A DNA stretch of 25,876 nt from the NCBI GenBank assembly GCA_035317605.1, contig DATHGT010000358.1, positions 1 through 25,876 on the forward strand. The letters are read 5' to 3'. The stretch comes from DATHGT01 sp035317605. GTDB lineage: Bacteria; Methylomirabilota; Methylomirabilia; Rokubacteriales; CSP1-6. Positions 21,682 through 25,876 of the stretch are shown here, in pieces. The notes beneath the pieces are model-generated. The model did no database searches. It saw only the letters and a list, made by a program, of their open reading frames with translations, and was not told where the DNA came from. Both the position numbers and the translations under genes were made by a program. The first letter of the stretch is position 1, and each line of letters opens with the position of its first letter.

Positions 21682-21703
21682 TGGTACAAGGAGTGGTACA
21701 AGG
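21682..21703 (+). repeat. two direct 10-bp repeats TGGTACAAGG before the integrase
   Basis: TGGTACAAGG occurs at 21682-21691 and again at 21694-21703, a 12-base period, ending 2 bases before the possible integrase ATG at 21706. It may be an arm-type integrase site or the leftover of a larger repeat. Confidence 0.5.
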
Positions 21704-21705
21704 CT

Positions 21706-23097
21706 ATGCTCGTCCAGATGCCCGGCTTGGTCCTTCGCAAGAGCGTGTACGTCTATCGACGAGCGGTTCCTCCACGCCTTCGCTCGATCGTCGCGAAGCG
21801 CGAATGGAAGATCAGTCTCGGTATGGGAGACCTTGCAGTCGCGCAGCGTCGCCTCTCGAAAATCTCCGCTGAGGTCGAGCGCGAAATCAAGGAAGCTGAA
21901 GCGGGGACGGAATCCCGCAGTGTTGGCCTATCGAGCCGTTCAGCATTGGAAACAGGACAGCGCGCAGAGTCCCCCTGATCTTGACGCCGAAGAGGCCCTC
22001 GACAGTCACATCACGATGCTGCTGGAGGACGACGAGGCGGGGGAGCGGAAACTTGATCCAGGCCGGCGCGCGGTGCTCAAGGCGCTGCTCCGGCGCGACG
22101 AGGATGGTGGAGCGGACAACCCGCCCGTGACGATTCTGTTCGAGCGGTACTACGCGGAGCGGAAGCTCCCGGCAAAAACCAAGAACGAATGGGAACTGGT
22201 CTGTCGGCGCTTCCTTGAGAGCGTCGGTGGAGATCTGCCTTCCCGCGCCGTGACGCAGGCTCACGTCAGAAACTTCAAGACGGCGCTGCTCACGACGACG
22301 TCGAAGCGAACCGGGAACACCATGGCGCCCGCGACGGTCCAGAAGTGGCTGAACGCGCTCCGCGCAGTGCTGTCCTGGGGGAAGCGCGAAGGCTACCTCA
22401 CCACGACTCCGGCCGAGGGAATTACGGTGAGCGTCAAGGTGGACCCCGATGAGGGGAGGCAGCCGTACAGCGCCGAGGATCTCGAAAAGCTCTTCAGCCG
22501 GGACGCCTGTGACGCTCGCAAGGGGAAACCAGCCGGAGCCCGGTCCTCGGTCGAACGCCCTGCGGATACCTGGCTGCCTTGGCTTGCGCTGTACACAGGG
22601 GCACGCCTGGAGGAGCTTGGTCAGCTTCGGGTGTCCGACATGCGCGTGGAAGACGACGTGCCATTCCTCGCGATCGAACCGGGCGACGGCAAGCGGGTCA
22701 AGACCCGATCGTCTCGCAGACGCATCCCGATTCACCCTGAACTGGTCAGGCTGGGATTCCTGACGTTTGTGATGACGCAGCGAGGGGCCGCCCATGAGCG
22801 GCTGTTCCCTGAGCTTCGAGCCACGAGCTACGGCTCACTCACGGCTGCCTGGTCGAAGTTCTGGGGGAAGCACGCGCGCGAACTTGGCGTCACGGACAGG
22901 CGGAAGACGTTCCACAGTTTCCGCCATGGGTGGAAGGATGCGGCCCGTGCGGTGATGCCGGAGGAGCACCACGACGCGATCACGGGGCACTCTAGCAGTT
23001 CAGTGGGGCGCAGCTACGGAAGGGGTGTGCCTCTGAAGTGCTGGCGGAGAGCATGGCGCGAGTCACCTTCCCTGTGGAGATCCTGCAACGCACGTAG
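21706..23097 (+). pseudogene. tyrosine recombinase/integrase broken by two frameshifts
   Basis: An integrase with a DUF6538-like N-terminus (VYVYRRAVPPRL, EWKISLGMGDLAVAQRRL) starts at 21706, with another possible ATG at 21718. Around 21903-21912 the frame must shift by one base to join AGT to NPAVLAYRAVQHW; the original frame stops at 21978. The second frame then runs through the SAM-like core-binding part and the catalytic domain, with Arg in TGARLEE, HSFRHGWKD (His-x-x-Arg), ITGH and the nucleophile Tyr in GRSYGRG (codon 23015-23017). After VPLK one A is missing between 23038 and 23039; restoring it gives MLAESMARV..., ending at 23097, whereas the uncorrected frame runs to 23128. Catalytic residues survive, but the N-terminus is cut off from the rest. 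Sequencing or assembly error remains possible. Confidence 0.8.
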
Positions 23098-23124
23098 AGC
23101 CGCCGCCGCGAGTCAGGAGGTAGC

Positions 23125-24288
23125 GTGACTGCAACGAAGAGAACAATTGCCGCGCTTCTTCTGTGGCTAGGTGTTGCGATAGCGTTTTACTTCATCATTG
23201 GAGCTTCGACGTACCCACAGTGGTGGAAGAGGTTCTTGCTGGGCGGAGGCATCGCTCATTTCTGGTACTGGGAAGAGGGGGTCTCTGCTTTAGGGCAGAC
23301 ACTGACATCGTTCACGCCAGCAGGTGCAGTGGCAATTGGACTGGTGCTCGCCTTGCTAGCATGGGCTATGTCCTCCCTGATAAGGCGTGCCGCTGGGCAC
23401 GAGACCGACCTCATACCTCGGCCGCCTCGTAAGCTCGTTCTTCTCGCCGGCTTCCTGAGCTGCATCACCCTACTGAGCCTTCCGTTCGTTAAAGGTGAAT
23501 ACTGGAGCCTCGAAGACGTCGCGCGGCGTCTAGCGGCCGTTTCACGGGACATTGCGGATCTACCAGTGCCAGGGTTGTGGGGGGTCCTTCCCCCACCGTC
23601 TGGGACTTTCCTCTACGTTGACCGGCAACAAGCGCTCGAACAGTATGCTGCATTGCACGATACCCTCACGTTAACCACTGAGACAAGCAAACGCCTCTCC
23701 GAGTCGACATCGACTGCCACGGCCACGGTGCCGAACGTTGGTTCACTGGGACGAGAAGAAAAGGTCGGCTCAGAAACGAGTGCGATCCGCACAGCGCCCT
23801 CCCTGACGCCGATTGCTGCGACAGTTAGGTTGATCGAGAAGTTTCGGCGCGACAGAGGGGCTGTACAACTGTTCGAAGCGGTTGACGACAACTACGAACA
23901 CCGCGCGCTCATTGACGGGCTCAAGAAACGGGGCGTCGTTCTTTCGGCAACACAGGAGAGTCAGCTGATCCAGGGTGAAATTGCTCTCTGGGAGGAGAAG
24001 ACACTTAAACTCCGAGATCGACGGCCGATGTTCTTTCACGGTGGAATATCTGTCCTGCCTGGCAAGGGGACGGCCGAGCTAGCAGCGACAGCGCGAGGGC
24101 CACTTGTGGTTAGGCTTTCGGGTCGCTTGAACCCGGCAGATTTTGCTGGTCACGTTCGTCATTGCCTAGCAATAGGCACACCGTCTTGTGACTTCGCGTC
24201 CATAACTCTGTTCGGTGTGATCGAGACGGTTGAATCTCCGTCTGACCGAGTACGGAAGGTGACTATCCTGCCCATCGCAATCTGGTAG
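23125..24288 (+). CDS. three-helix membrane protein of the integrated element, unknown function
   Basis: A 387-residue protein read from GTG 23125, which has AGGAGG 5 bases upstream. Membrane helices are predicted at about 7-27 (IAALLLWLGVAIAFYFIIG), 66-86 (AGAVAIGLVLALLAWAMSSLI) and 104-122 (LVLLAGFLSCITLLSLPF). The rest (about 123-387) is soluble. It begins with a helix (WSLEDVARRLAAVSRDIADLP), has a Ser/Thr-rich stretch (about 185-205, TETSKRLSESTSTATATV), a helical part with EKFRRDRGAVQLFEAVDDNYEHRAL, and a beta-rich C-terminus ending VTILPIAIW. No known motif is visible. The GTGA overlap with the uncorrected integrase frame is probably chance. GC content is visibly lower than in the eCIS region, which fits acquired DNA. 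It is the main cargo gene between integrase and integrase remnant; defence or accessory roles are guesses. Confidence 0.85.
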   Translation: MTATKRTIAALLLWLGVAIAFYFIIGASTYPQWWKRFLLGGGIAHFWYWEEGVSALGQTLTSFTPAGAVAIGLVLALLAWAMSSLIRRAAGHETDLIPRPPRKLVLLAGFLSCITLLSLPFVKGEYWSLEDVARRLAAVSRDIADLPVPGLWGVLPPPSGTFLYVDRQQALEQYAALHDTLTLTTETSKRLSESTSTATATVPNVGSLGREEKVGSETSAIRTAPSLTPIAATVRLIEKFRRDRGAVQLFEAVDDNYEHRALIDGLKKRGVVLSATQESQLIQGEIALWEEKTLKLRDRRPMFFHGGISVLPGKGTAELAATARGPLVVRLSGRLNPADFAGHVRHCLAIGTPSCDFASITLFGVIETVESPSDRVRKVTILPIAIW

Positions 24289-24300
24289 TTCCCGACCGAA

Positions 24301-24316
24301 GTCTCCACATGGAGAC
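24301..24316. repeat. inverted repeat after the membrane protein gene
   Basis: GTCTCCA (24301-24307) and TGGAGAC (24310-24316) are perfectly inverted around CA, 13 bases after the stop codon. A loop of two bases is too tight for a good hairpin, so a protein-binding palindrome is as likely as a terminator. Confidence 0.4.
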
Positions 24317-24365
24317 CGTGGGGTATCGCAAGAGGGTACGAAAAGGATAGACTGGGTAGCCTGGG

Positions 24366-24477
24366 GCGGTGATGCCCGAGGAACACAACGACTCGATCAC
24401 CGGGCATGCGAACTGGAGCGTTGGGCGGAGCTACGGACGAGGGGTGCCGTTGAAGATGCTGGCGGCGATCATGGCGT
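24366..24477 (+). pseudogene. 3'-end remnant of a second, related integrase
   Basis: Read in frame from about 24366, this stretch gives AVMPEEHNDSITGH, then NWSVGRSYGRG and VPLKMLAAIMA. It aligns with the integrase end at about 22950-23060 (AVMPEEHHDAITGH, SVGRSYGRG, VPLK), with roughly 30 of 37 residues equal by eye. It includes the catalytic His and Tyr but nothing upstream of them. The DNA differs at many third positions, so it is not a recent copy of the same gene; it is the tail of a different member of the family. It confirms that an ATG codon (Met) follows VPLK, and so the one-base deletion in the first integrase. Confidence 0.85.
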
Positions 24478-24513
24478 CGAACTATCTGGGCAACACAAAC
24501 GGGGGACGAAACA

Positions 24514-25125
24514 ATGTCGCGAGCACTCTTGGTAGCCCTGACGACGTTCGCTCTGGCTTCGCTTTCCCCCACCGGTGTTCACGGCCAACCTCCAAGTTAT
24601 TTGATCACTACGGCCGGCCAGCCGGTCGTAGCAGTCTTTCAAGATCGAGGAGAGTCTTATGCTCTCGGTTGTGTTGAGTTGCTCGCGCGGTGGAATCTTG
24701 TTGAGCTTCGTCACGTGAAAACAGAAGAGTGGGGTCCGACGTTGGCGAAAACTCCCATTGCGGCACATGTCCACTGCGATAATCGCGTCACCCCGTTCCT
24801 CATGAAGACAGAGCCCTCGCAACCTCCGCAGCCAGGAGGTCTGCTGATCCCGCACACAGACGACAAGCTCTATCGCCACTATGTCGACCATTGGGGCTGG
24901 CACAGCGCCATTCGTGGTGCTGCCGTCAAGAGCCTGACCCCGCAGGAACTAGAGAGCCTCGACCGTGGCCGCCGTGGCCCTGATTTCGTGAGCAAGTTTG
25001 CTCCGCCGCCGGAACCCAACCAGTGTCGGTTCACGGCCTGCATCGGCGTTGTCGAAGTGTGCTGTGGGTCGGGAGGCATCAAGGGGTTTTGCATCGGTGT
25101 CTCTTCATGTCCTGGCGGACAGTGA
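24514..25125 (+). CDS. secreted cysteine-rich protein, unknown function
   Basis: A 203-residue protein. The ATG at 24514 starts a signal peptide (RALLVALTTFALASL) with cleavage near VHG-Q (about residue 24). The mature part has a small beta-rich front domain (YLITTAGQPVVAVFQDRG, YALGCVELLARW), a polar middle with several Trp and His (HYVDHWGWHSAI), and a C-terminal 35-residue knot with six cysteines (C-RFTA-C, VCCG, GFC, SSC). Two more cysteines lie earlier (ALGC and VHCD), making eight in all, which suits disulfide bonding outside the cytoplasm. I recognise no family. The upstream GGGGGA is a weak ribosome site. It lies just after the integrase remnant and may belong to the older element. 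Confidence 0.8.
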   Translation: MSRALLVALTTFALASLSPTGVHGQPPSYLITTAGQPVVAVFQDRGESYALGCVELLARWNLVELRHVKTEEWGPTLAKTPIAAHVHCDNRVTPFLMKTEPSQPPQPGGLLIPHTDDKLYRHYVDHWGWHSAIRGAAVKSLTPQELESLDRGRRGPDFVSKFAPPPEPNQCRFTACIGVVEVCCGSGGIKGFCIGVSSCPGGQ

Positions 25126-25546
25126 GTGCCTTGTTAACATGCACGTAGCAGTCGGCTGCGTTGATCGGGCATGTCATCTCGCCAGCAGACAGGACACCGC
25201 AGGAGGGGGGGCCAGCACTTTCGATCGCCCACCCACCACCCCTCCGATTCTCGTCCACAGGTCACCCGCAGGCAGACCAGCGGTCGGTCGGAGGGGCAGT
25301 GGTGGTTCCCCGCCCGTGACATCAGGCGGGGTTCGCTACTCGAACGTTGAGGCGGCTACAGTGAGCCGTTCAAGGTCATCAACGCCGCTCTGATTGCGTC
25401 GGCGGCCGGCGTGTCCTCTACAACCATCACGGCCGGACGTCCGTCCCCGCTTCGCCGTCTCTGAATGTTCGGGGTGCCCTCCCACGTGTCCCAGTCAAAG
25501 TCAGGGCGAGTCTCACGGCACAGAGTCTGCTGGCATTGAGGAAGGC
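25126..25546. other. 421-bp stretch without a confident gene
   Basis: I see no supported gene here. It contains a hairpin, CCCCGCC (25308-25314) with GGCGGGG (25325-25331) around a 10-base loop. A minus-strand frame of 64 codons from a TTG at 25550 to 25356 overlaps the neighbouring stop by 4 bases (TTGA) but has no recognisable content. A plus-strand frame here is a shadow that runs out of the secreted-protein gene. Confidence 0.6.
25308..25331. terminator. GC-rich hairpin in the intergenic stretch
   Basis: A perfect 7-base stem (CCCCGCC/GGCGGGG) with a 10-base loop lies between the plus gene ending at 25125 and the minus gene ending at 25547, so it could serve either as a weak terminator. 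There is no T run on either side. Confidence 0.3.
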
Positions 25547-25876
25547 TCAAAAGAGCGACGGTTGTAGGATACGCAGTATGCGGCGGAGCGCCGATCTGAA
25601 GTTTCTGAGGTCTCCACGCAGCTCCTCACGGACGCGAACCGTTCCATTGTTGTTGAAGACCAATAGACACCCGCCTTGATCGTAGGGTGGAAGTTTCACG
25701 TTAAAGGCAATCCGGCTCGCGGCGGCATTCCACTGAGTTCCGACGCGCCCATCGGTCCCAGACGTGGGCGCCATCACGAACACTGTCTTCACAAGAGCGC
25801 CGGATAGGACGATGCGGTCGAGTTCCCACGCCGTTCCACGAGTATCACTTGGCATCACAACAATGATGGCGGCTGC
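25547..25876 (-). CDS. minus-strand gene cut by the window end, C-terminal part
   Basis: The frame is open to the last base of the window, so the start lies outside; the ATG/GTG near 25858 is internal. The visible 109 residues read IIVVMPSDTRGTAWELD, LVKTVFVMAP, then WNAAASRIAFNVKLP, a strand CLLVFNNNGTVRV and a terminal helix FRSALRRILRILQ. The order I-V-V-M-P-S-(D/T)-x-G-T-x-W-E-L followed about ten residues later by K-T-(V/I)-F-V-M-x-P resembles the end of bacterial proteins with N-terminal membrane helices and a cytosolic nucleotide-like fold, but I cannot name a family. It converges on the cysteine-rich protein gene. Its membership in the integrated element is unproven. Confidence 0.75.
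   Translation of the reverse strand, partial: AAAIIVVMPSDTRGTAWELDRIVLSGALVKTVFVMAPTSGTDGRVGTQWNAAASRIAFNVKLPPYDQGGCLLVFNNNGTVRVREELRGDLRNFRSALRRILRILQPSLF

Noticed and set aside
21900..21915. Programmed frameshift in the integrase
   Set aside because: There is no slippery heptamer with a downstream stem, and a second independent shift near the 3' end points to decay or error.
25356..25550. 64-codon minus-strand frame starting with TTG
   Set aside because: The TTGA overlap with the gene before it is suggestive, but the start is weak and the product has no recognisable feature.
21627..25876. A second copy of the tRNA-Glu 3' end as attR
   Set aside because: I searched by eye for the TTCGAATCCCG and GGGGTCACC pieces and found none; it may lie beyond the window.

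Overview
The window is about 26 kb of high-GC bacterial DNA. The base composition, and a run of genes whose -10-like box sits only 7-9 bases before the start codon, would fit an uncultured soil-type lineage such as Rokubacteria/Methylomirabilota or a deltaproteobacterium-like group. That assignment is inference; no marker gene settles it.

Region 1 (1-14585) is one tightly packed plus-strand operon encoding most of an extracellular contractile injection system (eCIS, the phage-tail-like Afp/PVC family). In order it holds the sheath C-terminus, inner tube, tail assembly protein, a DUF6760-like miniprotein, a second tube protein, a 1050-residue disordered repeat protein, a LysM tube/baseplate adaptor, a gpD/gp27-like hub, a gpV/gp5-like spike, a PAAR tip, gp25-like baseplate protein, a large gpJ/gp6-like wedge, a second gpJ-like wedge fused to a gpI-like tail domain, and a fibre- or baseplate-associated protein. 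Several junctions are ATGA or GTGA overlaps, which suggests translational coupling. No AAA+ ATPase, cap protein, tape measure or recognised toxin is visible. Some of these may lie upstream, because the window opens inside the sheath gene.

Region 2 (14608-17075) holds a Ser/Thr kinase with a C-terminal membrane anchor. Facing it, with 5 bases between the stop codons, is a protein with a signal peptide, a VWA domain outside the membrane, one membrane helix and a cytosolic FHA domain. Kinase plus FHA resembles the threonine-phosphorylation control known from type VI secretion. Here it sits directly beside an eCIS operon, and this is the most interesting functional hypothesis in the window.

Region 3 (17200-21460) is ordinary chromosomal material: an MFS transporter, a four-helix membrane protein, three lipoproteins, and a convergent pair of related secreted FxLYD-like proteins. 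Between them are strong hairpins, a three-copy GC-rich intergenic repeat, probable leaderless promoters, and one overlapping bidirectional promoter.

Region 4 (21549-25876) starts with tRNA-Glu(UUC). It continues as an integrated element of lower GC content: a DUF6538-type tyrosine integrase broken by two frameshifts, an unknown three-helix membrane protein, a 3'-end remnant of a second related integrase, a secreted cysteine-rich protein, and at the right edge a minus-strand gene cut by the window end. No right-hand attachment site was found.
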